Below are positions 1-6,807 of a stretch of DNA of 6,931 nt, in pieces. The position numbers and the translations under genes were made by a program. Position 1 is the stretch's first letter. Each line of letters begins with the position of its first letter. This DNA comes from Cupriavidus sp. GTDB lineage: Bacteria; Pseudomonadota; Gammaproteobacteria; Burkholderiales; Burkholderiaceae. The notes under the pieces are model-generated. The model made no database searches and was not told the origin of the DNA. It saw nothing but the letters and a program-made list of their open reading frames with translations. The stretch covers positions 1-6,931 of the forward strand of contig JABFVP010000119.1 in assembly GCA_013362725.1 (NCBI GenBank), read 5' to 3'.

Positions 1-1438
<1,438 letters not shown>

Positions 1439-1514
1439 GGCAGCGGAATCAGACTGGGAAGTATTGGGATGGCCCGGCGGTGGCCGGAACCAGGACCGGC
1501 AGCGCCGCGGGCGG

Positions 1515-1535
1515 CCGCAGGGCCGGGCCCTGCGG
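1515..1535. other. Perfect 10-bp stem hairpin in the prfC leader
   Basis: CCGCAGGGCC (1515-1524) and GGCCCTGCGG (1526-1535) are perfect reverse complements around a single central base. In RNA the loop would open by one or two pairs. The element lies between the YihY-family gene and prfC, about 77 bases before the prfC GTG. No T-run follows on either strand, so it does not look like an intrinsic terminator. It could fold in the prfC leader RNA or protect the 3' end of the upstream message. Its role is unknown. Confidence 0.5.
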
Positions 1536-1558
1536 GCACGCGAAGGGTATGGGGCGTT

Positions 1559-1564
1559 ATTTTA
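1559..1564 (-). promoter_or_regulatory. Candidate -10 box (TAAAAT) for prfC
   Basis: The minus strand reads TAAAAT here, an AT-rich island in very GC-rich DNA. It would place a transcription start near 1552 and give a leader of about 115 bases before the prfC GTG. No convincing -35 hexamer is seen at 16-18 bases spacing, so the call rests on the -10 match and on position between two same-strand genes. Confidence 0.35.
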
Positions 1565-1642
1565 CCGGTTTGGGCGCCGCTTCGGGATTTGCGTGGTCGG
1601 CAGTCGGGCCCGCGCCCCCTGCTTGTCCGCTGCGCGCTGCCG

Positions 1643-2611
1643 CTACTCGGCCAGCTTGTCCGCCGGCTTGCCGCGCAGGCTGCCGAACTGCAGTGCGTAC
1701 TGGCGCGTCAGTTCGGCTCCGAAAAAGAAAATCTGTGCCGAGTAATACACCCATAGCATCAGCGCCACCACCGACCCGGCGGCGCCATAGGACGAGGCCA
1801 CCGCGCTGTTGCCGAGGTACAGCCCGATCAGCCGCTTGCCGATCGAGAACAGCAACGCGGTGATGACCGCACCCATGGTGACGTCGCGCCAAGCGATACG
1901 CGCATTGGGCAGCATCTTGAAGATCACCGCGAACAGCGCGGTCACCACCGCGAACGAGAACAGCGAGGAGATGACTTCGGCCGCCGGAGCAAACCACGAC
2001 TGCGTCCACAGCTGGCCCCAGATGCGCTCGACCACCGCCAGCGCCGCATTGACGATCAGCGACACCAGCAGCATGAAAGCCAGCACCAGCACCAGGCTGA
2101 ACGACAGCAGGCGCGTGCGCAGCAACTGGCGCCAGCTGGCCGTGTCGGGCACCGGCACGTGCCAGATGTCGTCCAGGCTGCTTTTGAGTTCGGCAAAGGC
2201 GCTGGTGGCGCCGACGAACAGGATGCCGGTCGCGATCAGCGCCGCCATGCCGCTGCCGCCGGCGCGGTGCGTCGCGGCCAGGATGCCCTCGATGGCGGCG
2301 GCGCCCTGGTCGCCGACCAGCCCTTGGAGCTGCGCGAAGATCTCGCCGCGCGCCGCCTCCGCGCCGAAGAACAGGCCGGCGATCGAGATCACCAGCACCA
2401 GAATCGGCGCCAGCGAGAACAGCATGTAGAAGGACAGCGCCGCACCCTTGCTGGCGGCGCGGTGCGCGAACCACGAGGTGATCGCGGCGCCCACCACGCG
2501 CAGCGTGCGCGCGCCGGTGTGGCGGTCGGGCAGCCAGTGCGGGCGGTGCCGGCGCGGCGGCGGCACGCCGTCGGCGGCAGACGATGAGGAAGGTTCGGTC
2601 TTGTCAGTCAC
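1643..2611 (-). CDS. YihY/BrkB (UPF0761) family inner-membrane protein
   Basis: This 322-residue protein belongs to the YihY/BrkB family of polytopic inner-membrane proteins, formerly mislabelled ribonuclease BN. The molecular function of the family is not settled. It begins with a hydrophilic, proline- and arginine-rich N-terminus (residues 1-40). About six hydrophobic helices follow, near 60-83, 122-140, 168-194, 210-232, 244-266 and 278-300. The family-typical KGAALSFYMLFSLAPIL (55-71) and the closing segment SSYGAAGSVVALMLWVYY (273-290), followed by FFFGAELTRQ, support the call. The start is a GTG at 2611 with only a weak Shine-Dalgarno match, so the N-terminus could differ by some residues. 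The stop is TAG. It lies upstream of prfC on the same strand with a 204-base gap and no obvious terminator, so read-through into prfC is possible. Confidence 0.93.
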   Translation of the reverse strand: MTDKTEPSSSSAADGVPPPRRHRPHWLPDRHTGARTLRVVGAAITSWFAHRAASKGAALSFYMLFSLAPILVLVISIAGLFFGAEAARGEIFAQLQGLVGDQGAAAIEGILAATHRAGGSGMAALIATGILFVGATSAFAELKSSLDDIWHVPVPDTASWRQLLRTRLLSFSLVLVLAFMLLVSLIVNAALAVVERIWGQLWTQSWFAPAAEVISSLFSFAVVTALFAVIFKMLPNARIAWRDVTMGAVITALLFSIGKRLIGLYLGNSAVASSYGAAGSVVALMLWVYYSAQIFFFGAELTRQYALQFGSLRGKPADKLAE

Positions 2612-2685
2612 GGCCTGGTGCTGGCGCGATCCGGCGCGGGGACCGCGGATGAATTGCGCCTGCCCGCGCGGCCGGCGCTGCGTTC

Positions 2686-2715
2686 ATCATACTGCGCATT
2701 GCGCCGCTGGCCCAA
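2686..2715 (-). promoter_or_regulatory. Candidate sigma-70 promoter for the YihY-family gene
   Basis: On the minus strand, TTGGGC (2710-2715) and TATGAT (2686-2691) are separated by 18 bases. The -10 box is a 5/6 match to TATAAT and the -35 box is moderate. Transcription would start near 2679 and give a leader of about 68 bases before the GTG at 2611. Confidence 0.45.
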
Positions 2716-2747
2716 GGCGCGCCCGGCGCGGCGCGGCGCAGGCGACC

Positions 2748-2756
2748 TGCTACAGT
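2748..2756 (+). promoter_or_regulatory. Candidate extended -10 promoter for the small lipoprotein gene
   Basis: TGCTACAGT is an extended -10 element (TG, one base, TACAGT at 2751-2756) followed by AAAA. The predicted start is near 2763, about 53 bases before the GTG at 2816. No good -35 is visible, which is usual for extended -10 promoters. It is divergent from the YihY promoter, with the two -10 boxes about 60 bases apart. Confidence 0.45.
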
Positions 2757-2815
2757 AAAACCAGGCATACCTGCCGGCGCATCCGTTGCCCGCGCGCCGG
2801 CGCAAGGAGGCACCC

Positions 2816-3013
2816 GTGACCTGCAACCTCCGCGCACATCCGGCGGCCGTGCTGGCAATCATCGCCGTGCTCGGCTGCGCCGGCTGCGAGCGCAGCCAGC
2901 CCGGACCCAAGCCCATCTCCGGCACCGCGTCGGGCGCCGTGCCCTCGGCCGCGCCTGCCGCGACACCTTCCAGTCCCGCCAAGCCCGCTGGCACCTCGGG
3001 CCAGCCCCGTTGA
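2816..3013 (+). CDS. Small predicted lipoprotein, proline/alanine-rich
   Basis: The ORF encodes 65 residues from GTG. The start is chosen because AAGGAGG (2804-2810) sits five bases upstream; an in-frame ATG at 2786 would place this strong ribosome binding site inside the gene. The N-terminus is a short weakly basic segment, then a hydrophobic stretch (residues 10-20, AAVLAIIAVLG), then two cysteines at 21 and 24 (GCAGCE). Either VLGC or CAGC could serve as the lipobox, so the product is probably lipidated and membrane-anchored. The rest (25-65) is a low-complexity Pro/Ala/Ser/Gly tail with no recognisable domain. Such a mature part could be a spacer, or it could be all there is to an entericidin-like or small envelope lipoprotein. 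No specific family is recognised. Confidence 0.75.
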   Translation: MTCNLRAHPAAVLAIIAVLGCAGCERSQPGPKPISGTASGAVPSAAPAATPSSPAKPAGTSGQPR

Positions 3014-3033
3014 CAGCGAACGCCGCCGCCGGT

Positions 3034-3050
3034 GCGTACCCGTTTCTGCG
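3034..3050 (-). repeat. 17-bp interspersed repeat, copy A (inverted)
   Basis: The plus strand reads GCGTACCCGTTTCTGCG, the exact reverse complement of CGCAGAAACGGGTACGC found at 6683-6699 and 6808-6824. It begins 21 bases after the lipoprotein stop codon. Its right end overlaps a 14-bp perfect palindrome, TGCGTGGCCACGCA (3047-3060). The flanks CGGTGCGT (3030-3037) and ACGCACCG (3056-3063) can pair, which would put the repeat core in a hairpin. Confidence 0.8.
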
Positions 3051-3347
3051 TGGCCACGCACCGCTGCATCATATTGGCGCGATGCATCTCGGTTACTCGC
3101 GTGCATGACTGATGTAAGGCCAGTTTCAACCGTGCAACGGGCTGCGAGGCCGTAGCGCCACGCGTCGCGGGCACGCAAGACGCCGGCCAGTGTGCGCCCG
3201 CGGATGCCAGCGCCATGCCTGCGCCGCCGCGGCGCCAGCGCAACGCGTTGCAGGGGCGAAACCAATTGGTACAACGCCGCCGCGCCGTGGCGGCCAGGTA
3301 CCGCGAAGGGTCTCGCAAACCCGCATGGCACAAGCGTTTGCGGCCCT

Positions 3348-3363
3348 TGGCACACTTGTCGCT
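3348..3363 (+). promoter_or_regulatory. Candidate sigma-54 (-24/-12) promoter
   Basis: TGGCAC (3348-3353), five bases, then TCGC (3359-3362) gives the GG and GC dinucleotides with the exact ten-base separation required by RpoN. It matches the consensus TGGCAC-N5-TTGC with one mismatch in the -12 box. A second TGGCAC lies at 3326-3331, but its downstream TTGC is one base too far. Transcription would begin near 3374 and run toward the ORF at 3441 and the gene at 3753. A sigma-54 activator of the VpsR type is encoded at 4297-5664, which makes the match more interesting. In GC-rich DNA a chance match is possible. Confidence 0.4.
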
Positions 3364-3440
3364 CTGGCTTGGCCAGGGCGCACAGTGCAGGCATGCGCCA
3401 GTTTCCGTCAAACCCGTCGTTGCGCGCTGGAGATCACCAC

Positions 3441-3662
3441 ATGCGTCACCCGCCTTCCCGCATGACGGCGCGCCGGCGCGCATACCGCCTGGCCGGCCCG
3501 CCGCCGTCAGAGATGGACCTGGTGTCGGCGCCGCTGCTGCCCTATCCGCGCGCACGCGAGCAGGTCGCGCGCAGCGCGCACGGCATGGCTTGCGTGGCGA
3601 TCCGCAGGCCGGCGCAGGCTAGTCCGGCATGCCGCCGCCATGCAGGCAAGCGGCGCGCATGA
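3441..3662 (+). CDS. Doubtful small ORF, arginine-rich, no known family
   Basis: ATG at 3441 opens 73 codons. A GGAG lies about nine bases upstream, and codon third positions are mostly G or C as in the real genes here. The first part (residues 1-30) is basic and proline-rich, the middle reads DLVSAPLLPYPRAREQVA, and the end is again basic (CRRHAGKRRA). There is no signal peptide, membrane segment or recognised motif. It lies about 67 bases after the predicted sigma-54 start and ends 90 bases before the exported-protein gene, in the same frame. It could be a leader peptide or small protein, or a chance ORF. Confidence 0.3.
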   Translation: MRHPPSRMTARRRAYRLAGPPPSEMDLVSAPLLPYPRAREQVARSAHGMACVAIRRPAQASPACRRHAGKRRA

Positions 3663-3710
3663 CAGGCTAAGAGAACAAGCGGGCATCGTGACCGCACGGA
3701 TTAGTGTTCC

Positions 3711-3733
3711 GTCCCCCGGCGGGCACTTTTTTT
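3711..3733 (+). terminator. Weak hairpin with T7 tract directly upstream of a gene
   Basis: CCC (3714-3716) pairs with GGG (3721-3723) around CGGC, extended by GT/AC after one mismatch, and is followed by seven T (3727-3733). The stem is short for an intrinsic terminator, but the U-tract is strong. The ribosome binding site of the next gene begins five bases later, which leaves no room for a promoter, so any message for that gene must cross this element. It may act as a conditional terminator or simply mark the end of an upstream transcript. Confidence 0.35.
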
Positions 3734-3752
3734 CCACAGGGAGAAGCCGACC

Positions 3753-4163
3753 ATGAAAGCTGCAATGCTCGCCACGGCGCTGGCGATTGGCTCGGGCAGC
3801 GCGGCGGCGGCCAGCTATGCGTGGTTCGACCGCCCCGACGCCGACGACGCGAACAGCCACGCCGCGGTCAGTCATGACGTCTATGTGCGCGGCTTCGGCT
3901 GGGCCTGGGGAGAACTGCGGCTGGATCCGGACACGACCGGCAGCGAAGCGCTTGCCCCGCCCGCGCGACACGCACGCGAGGGCCAGCGCCGCCGCGACAT
4001 CGTGCCATGGCCTGCGCAGGATGCCTGCGAGCCGCCGCGGCGGATGCGCGACAAGATCAGCATGAATTTCGCCACCGCACCTGCGCAGGCGTACGGCGGC
4101 GGATTCGCGGGCGGGTTTGCGGACAGGACGGGGGCCGCAAGGCCCCCGCGGGTGGTGCGCTGA
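3753..4163 (+). CDS. Exported protein of unknown function
   Basis: The ORF encodes 136 residues. ATG at 3753 is preceded by AGGGAG (3738-3743) at a nine-base spacing. The N-terminus MKAAMLATALAIGSGSAAAA is a short Sec-type signal peptide with likely cleavage near residue 20 after Ala-Ala-Ala-Ala. The mature part has an acidic stretch (RPDADDANSH), an aromatic segment (VYVRGFGWAWGELRLDP, about 44-60), an arginine-rich middle, and a glycine-rich end (AYGGGFAGGF). It has one cysteine and no transmembrane helix beyond the signal, so a periplasmic or secreted location is expected. Codon third positions are strongly G/C, which supports a real gene. It is convergent with the VpsR-type regulator, and the two genes share a bidirectional terminator. 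I do not recognise the family. A 7-bp stem with a GCAA tetraloop (4130-4147) lies inside its last codons. Confidence 0.7.
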   Translation: MKAAMLATALAIGSGSAAAASYAWFDRPDADDANSHAAVSHDVYVRGFGWAWGELRLDPDTTGSEALAPPARHAREGQRRRDIVPWPAQDACEPPRRMRDKISMNFATAPAQAYGGGFAGGFADRTGAARPPRVVR

Positions 4164-4179
4164 CGTGCCGGCCGGCACG
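4164..4179. repeat. Perfect 16-bp palindrome CGTGCCGGCCGGCACG
   Basis: It begins immediately after the stop codon of the exported-protein gene and abuts the terminator stem. It may add to 3'-end structure or be a protein binding site. It has no T-run of its own. Confidence 0.5.
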
Positions 4180-4225
4180 GGGAAAGGCGGAACCGGCGAG
4201 CGGACGTCGCCGGTTCCCCTTTCCC
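4180..4225. terminator. Strong bidirectional terminator between convergent genes
   Basis: The outer stem is GGGAAAGG (4180-4187) with CCTTTCCC (4218-4225). The inner stem is GGAACCGGCGA (4189-4199) with TCGCCGGTTCC (4207-4217). One C bulges at 4188 and a seven-base loop closes the hairpin, giving 19 perfect pairs. It sits between the plus-strand gene ending at 4163 and the minus-strand gene ending at 4297, where it can stop both transcripts. Neither flank has a long T-run, so strict intrinsic termination is not certain. Confidence 0.7.
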
Positions 4226-4296
4226 GCTGGCGCCTGTTCTGGCTGGCACCGGTCACGCCGGCAACCAGGATGCGTGCGTGACGCTGCTGACTGCCG

Positions 4297-5664
4297 CTAT
4301 TCCCCCGCCGAAGCGTGGCTCTCTACCCGGATGTTGTGCTTGTGCATGAGCCGGTACAGGGTCACGCGCGACACGTTGAGTTCGCGCGCGGCCGGCACCA
4401 CGTGAAAGCCGTGGCTGGCCATCACGGTGCGGATCGCTTCGCGCTCGGCCTCTTCGCGGATCGCATCGAGGGTCTTGCGTGGCAGCTCGGCGCCGTTGTG
4501 CAGCTGCAGGTCTTCGGCGGTGATCTTGCGGTTGTCGGTCATCACGATGGCGCGACGCACGCGGTTGATCAGTTCCCGCACATTGCCCGGCCAGGCGTAC
4601 TGCATCATGGCCTGCGTCGCGCACGCGGAGAACCCGCGGATGCGACGGTGCGCCTCGTGGCCGTGCTCGGCCAGCACCGCATTGGCCAGCAGCAGGATGT
4701 CCTCGCCGCGCTCGCGCAGCGCCGGAATCGACAGCGTCAGCACGCACAGCCGGTGGAACAGGTCCGAACGGAAGCGCCCGTCGCCCTGCGCCGCTACCAG
4801 GTCCACGTGCGTGGCCGAGATGATGCGCAGGTTGAGCGGGATCGACTGGTGCCCGCCCAGCCGTGTGATCGTGCCCTGCTGCAGGAAGCGCAGCAGCGCC
4901 ACCTGGCTTTCGAGCGGCAGGTCGCCGATTTCGTCGAGAAACAGCGTGCCGCCCTCGGCCTGTTCGATCCAGCCGATCTTGCGCTGGTTGGCCCCGGTGA
5001 ACGCGCCCTTTTCATACCCGAACAGCTCTGACTGCACCAGGTGCGAGGGAATGGCGCCGCAGTTGATGGCGATGAACGGGCCCTTGCGCCGGCTCGATGC
5101 ATCGTGGATCGCCTGCGCGGCCAGTTCCTTGCCGGTGCCGGACTCGCCCGAGATGAACACCGGCGCTTCGTTGTGCGCGACCTTGGCGAGCGAGCGGAAC
5201 ATCGCCCGCATCGCCGCGCATTCGCCGATCATGGTGCCGCGCGACGCGCTCTCCTGCGGGCGCGTGCCGTGCAGCGAGGCCATGCCGCGCGCATGCCGCA
5301 GCGTGTACAGCAACTCCGGCATCGAGAACGGCAGGCGCACGTAGTCGACGCAATAGTCGCGGATCATCCGCCGTACGCGCTCGTTGGCCAGCATCCCATC
5401 GGAGGTGATCGCCACCCAGGTGATATGCAGGTACTGCAGCGCCTGTTCCAGCTGCGTGAACTCGGCCTCGCTGTAGTCGGACTGCAGGTCGATCACACCG
5501 GCCGTGGGCGGGCAGGCGCGCACCGTGCGCTCGGCATCGCGCACCTGCGCGACGCGGCGGATTTCCCATTCCGTGCCGATCACGGACGGGTCGAAACCAA
5601 AATCTTCATGACGCGACACGACCACGAGCTGTGCAGTGCGTGACGCCTTGCACAGTCGGTCCAT
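4297..5664 (-). CDS. VpsR-type sigma-54-dependent transcriptional activator
   Basis: The protein (455 residues) activates RpoN-dependent promoters. Residues 10-125 form a receiver-like N-terminal domain (QLVVVSRHED, GVIDLQ). The aspartate of GVIDLQ is residue 59, the number of the receiver aspartate in Vibrio cholerae VpsR, which supports this start. The AAA+ domain shows Walker A GESGTGKE (173-180), the sigma-54 contact loop GAFTGA (220-225), Walker B TLFLDEIG (240-247), arginine-finger region FRSDLFHRL (298-306) and WPGNVREL (358-365). A Fis-type helix-turn-helix lies near 424-443 (AARELNVSRVTLYRLMHKH). ATG at 5664 has GGGAG six bases upstream. A longer start, GTG at 5793, adds 43 low-complexity residues without a ribosome binding site and is rejected. 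VpsR and Burkholderia BerB respond to cyclic di-GMP; that this protein does so is inference. NtrC-like alternatives are less likely given the N-domain. Confidence 0.9.
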   Translation of the reverse strand: MDRLCKASRTAQLVVVSRHEDFGFDPSVIGTEWEIRRVAQVRDAERTVRACPPTAGVIDLQSDYSEAEFTQLEQALQYLHITWVAITSDGMLANERVRRMIRDYCVDYVRLPFSMPELLYTLRHARGMASLHGTRPQESASRGTMIGECAAMRAMFRSLAKVAHNEAPVFISGESGTGKELAAQAIHDASSRRKGPFIAINCGAIPSHLVQSELFGYEKGAFTGANQRKIGWIEQAEGGTLFLDEIGDLPLESQVALLRFLQQGTITRLGGHQSIPLNLRIISATHVDLVAAQGDGRFRSDLFHRLCVLTLSIPALRERGEDILLLANAVLAEHGHEAHRRIRGFSACATQAMMQYAWPGNVRELINRVRRAIVMTDNRKITAEDLQLHNGAELPRKTLDAIREEAEREAIRTVMASHGFHVVPAARELNVSRVTLYRLMHKHNIRVESHASAGE

Positions 5665-5759
5665 CACGATCTCCCGGACGTTAGGCTTGTTCTTGGTGCC
5701 GGCACCCGTGGCCGCCGCAGCGGCGCGTGTCCGTGGCGGACGGTGGGGCTGAACTGGCT

Positions 5760-5775
5760 GCGGGCATGCGCCCGC
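5760..5775. other. Hairpin after the 156-residue gene
   Basis: GCGGGC (5760-5765) and GCCCGC (5770-5775) form a perfect 6-bp stem around ATGC. It lies 15 bases past the stop of the 5790-6260 gene and upstream of the VpsR-type gene. No T-run follows on the minus strand, so it is more likely RNA structure than a full terminator and does not argue strongly against cotranscription. Confidence 0.4.
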
Positions 5776-5789
5776 GGTCGACGTCGGTG

Positions 5790-6260
5790 TCACGAGCTGG
5801 ACAGACTGCGGGTGGATTCATCAGGCGCGGCAAGGTAATCCGCACCCGGCTGGAGCTGCTCGCGGATGCGCCGCCGCACGGCCTCCTTCTCGCGCATCAA
5901 CTCCACGCGAGGCGCCTGCGGCGACTGGCCGGAGTATTGGTAGTAGAGCGTCTTGTAGGTCAGCTGGCTCAGGATCCATTCCTGCAGCAGCGTGCGCTGA
6001 CGGGCCAGTTCGCCTTCGAGCAGCCGATGGCGACGCAGCAGGTTGGACACCGCTGCACGGGCGCTGTCGCTGAGTTCGCTGTCTTGGGCTAGCAGGGCGG
6101 CAACGTCGGCGGTGGCCGCGTCGCTCACGGCCCGTTTGGCGGGCACTTCGCCTGCGGCTTCCCCCACGGCAGCCCAGGCTGGATGCATAGATCGGATGGA
6201 TCGGTTACTGGACTCCCTGACAGGCCCGATGGCGGGTCGCCGGATCTCTCCTGCGGTCAT
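5790..6260 (-). CDS. Protein of unknown function upstream of the VpsR-type gene
   Basis: The ORF encodes 156 residues starting at ATG 6260, with GGGG about seven bases upstream as a weak ribosome binding site. A shorter start at Met25 (6188) is possible but has no better site. There is no signal peptide or membrane helix, so a cytoplasmic location is expected. Residues 50-75 are alanine-rich and helical. Residues 75-105 (RRHRLLEGELARQRTLLQEW, then ILSQLTYK) look like an amphipathic or coiled-coil helix. A tyrosine-rich turn (TLYYQYSGQSPQ) and a charged helix (VELMREKEAVRRRIREQL, 119-136) follow. The charged helices suggest a protein-binding role, but no family is recognised. The VpsR-type gene begins 125 bases downstream on the same strand, and no clear terminator separates them. 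They may be an operon, with this protein a partner of the regulator. Both statements are inference. Confidence 0.7.
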   Translation of the reverse strand: MTAGEIRRPAIGPVRESSNRSIRSMHPAWAAVGEAAGEVPAKRAVSDAATADVAALLAQDSELSDSARAAVSNLLRRHRLLEGELARQRTLLQEWILSQLTYKTLYYQYSGQSPQAPRVELMREKEAVRRRIREQLQPGADYLAAPDESTRSLSSS

Positions 6261-6383
6261 GATTATCCCCGTTGAACAACATCCCCCGGCACTGCACGTC
6301 TACGTTTACCACTTTTCAGTCTTGGAGTTTTCTTGTCTGCGTGGCGCGCATGTTGTCCGCACGCTCCCGGATTGTGGACGGCG

Positions 6384-6402
6384 CCGTCATTGATATTGAC
6401 GG
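6384..6402. promoter_or_regulatory. Operator-like dyad CCGTCA-N7-TGACGG
   Basis: CCGTCA (6384-6389) and TGACGG (6397-6402) are perfect inverted half-sites around an AT-rich seven-base centre (TTGATAT). It lies about 125-140 bases upstream of the minus-strand gene starting at 6260. It could be a binding site for a dimeric regulator or a small RNA hairpin. No binding data can be read from sequence. Confidence 0.3.
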
Positions 6403-6490
6403 TCTCTGTCGCGAAAGCGCTGCCGTCCTGGCGCATTGCGCCCACGCGCTTCCGGCGTGGCCCCGGCACCTTGCCGCATACACCGGAGTC

Positions 6491-6519
6491 AAGAAGGGGC
6501 GCTTGCCGCGCCCCTCTTT
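6491..6519 (+). terminator. Intrinsic terminator without an assigned gene
   Basis: GGGGCGC (6496-6502) and GCGCCCC (6508-6514) form a perfect 7-bp GC stem around TTGCC, followed by TCTTT (6515-6519). Read on the minus strand, the same stem is followed by TTCTT, so it may work in both directions. No convincing gene ends here on either strand, which points to an untranslated transcript or a relic. Confidence 0.6.
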
Positions 6520-6682
6520 GCCACGCCTATAGTTCAGTGCATTTGCGGCGGTTTGTCCAGCCCCGTGTGGGTGGCTTACAGCCAATCTCATCCATTGGTA
6601 TGAGCCCTCGCGCACACACGCGAGAGCGCTGGCAACGGCACGCCGCAGCGCCCTTTCGCTTGCATACGACGCGGACATACTA

Positions 6683-6699
6683 CGCAGAAACGGGTACGC
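6683..6699 (+). repeat. 17-bp interspersed repeat, copy 1
   Basis: CGCAGAAACGGGTACGC is identical to copy 3 and to the reverse complement of copy A. Flanks: TACTA before, TCCGACA after. Confidence 0.8.
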
Positions 6700-6763
6700 T
6701 CCGACACCCCACCGCGGCAGGGACATGGCCATGCCGCAGCCCGAATTGCTGCTTCGGCCCGCA

Positions 6764-6780
6764 CGCAGAATCGGGTACGC
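6764..6780 (+). repeat. 17-bp interspersed repeat, copy 2 (one mismatch)
   Basis: CGCAGAATCGGGTACGC differs from the consensus only by T for A at the eighth base. Similarity with copy 3 extends outward: both are preceded by CGGCC and GC-rich bases and followed by GC after one variable base. Confidence 0.8.
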
Positions 6781-6807
6781 TGCACCGGCTTCGCAGCATC
6801 GGCCGCG

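Larger units (their letters stand above)
3014..3440. other. Gene-poor intergenic stretch with several palindromes
   Basis: No convincing gene is seen on either strand; open frames here look like the arginine/alanine-rich by-products of high GC. The stretch holds repeat copy A, the palindrome at 3047-3060, a 6-bp inverted repeat TGCATC/GATGCA (3065-3070 and 3081-3086), and two perfect palindromes only nine bases apart: GCAACGCGTTGC (3240-3251) and ACCAATTGGT (3261-3270). A sigma-54-like promoter match follows at 3348-3362. The palindromes could be binding sites for dimeric regulators. No tRNA or known RNA family was recognised. Confidence 0.5.

Noticed and set aside
3326..3341. Second sigma-54 site beginning at the upstream TGGCAC
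   Set aside because: The GG-to-GC separation is eleven bases instead of ten, which normally abolishes RpoN recognition.
2608..3555. 315-codon minus-strand ORF across the lipoprotein gene and intergenic stretch
   Set aside because: No ribosome binding site, no motif, and an Arg/Ala/Gly/Cys-rich composition. It would cover the lipoprotein gene and both divergent promoters.
3507..4256. 249-codon minus-strand ORF opposite the exported-protein gene
   Set aside because: It runs through the bidirectional terminator and is very Arg/Pro-rich. The plus-strand gene has a good ribosome binding site and signal peptide.
4315..5344. Long plus-strand ORFs opposite the VpsR-type gene
   Set aside because: They are reverse-frame by-products of a gene with unmistakable AAA+ and sigma-54 contact motifs.
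5665..5793. Longer start (GTG 5793) for the VpsR-type regulator
   Set aside because: The extra 43 residues are low-complexity Pro/Ala/Arg/Thr without a ribosome binding site. ATG 5664 has GGGAG at good spacing and gives the expected numbering of the receiver aspartate.
6350..6532. Plus-strand ORF of 60 codons reading MLSARSRIVDGAVIDIDG
   Set aside because: It has no ribosome binding site and its last 13 or so codons run through the terminator stem at 6496-6514. Codon third positions are less G/C-rich than in real genes here.
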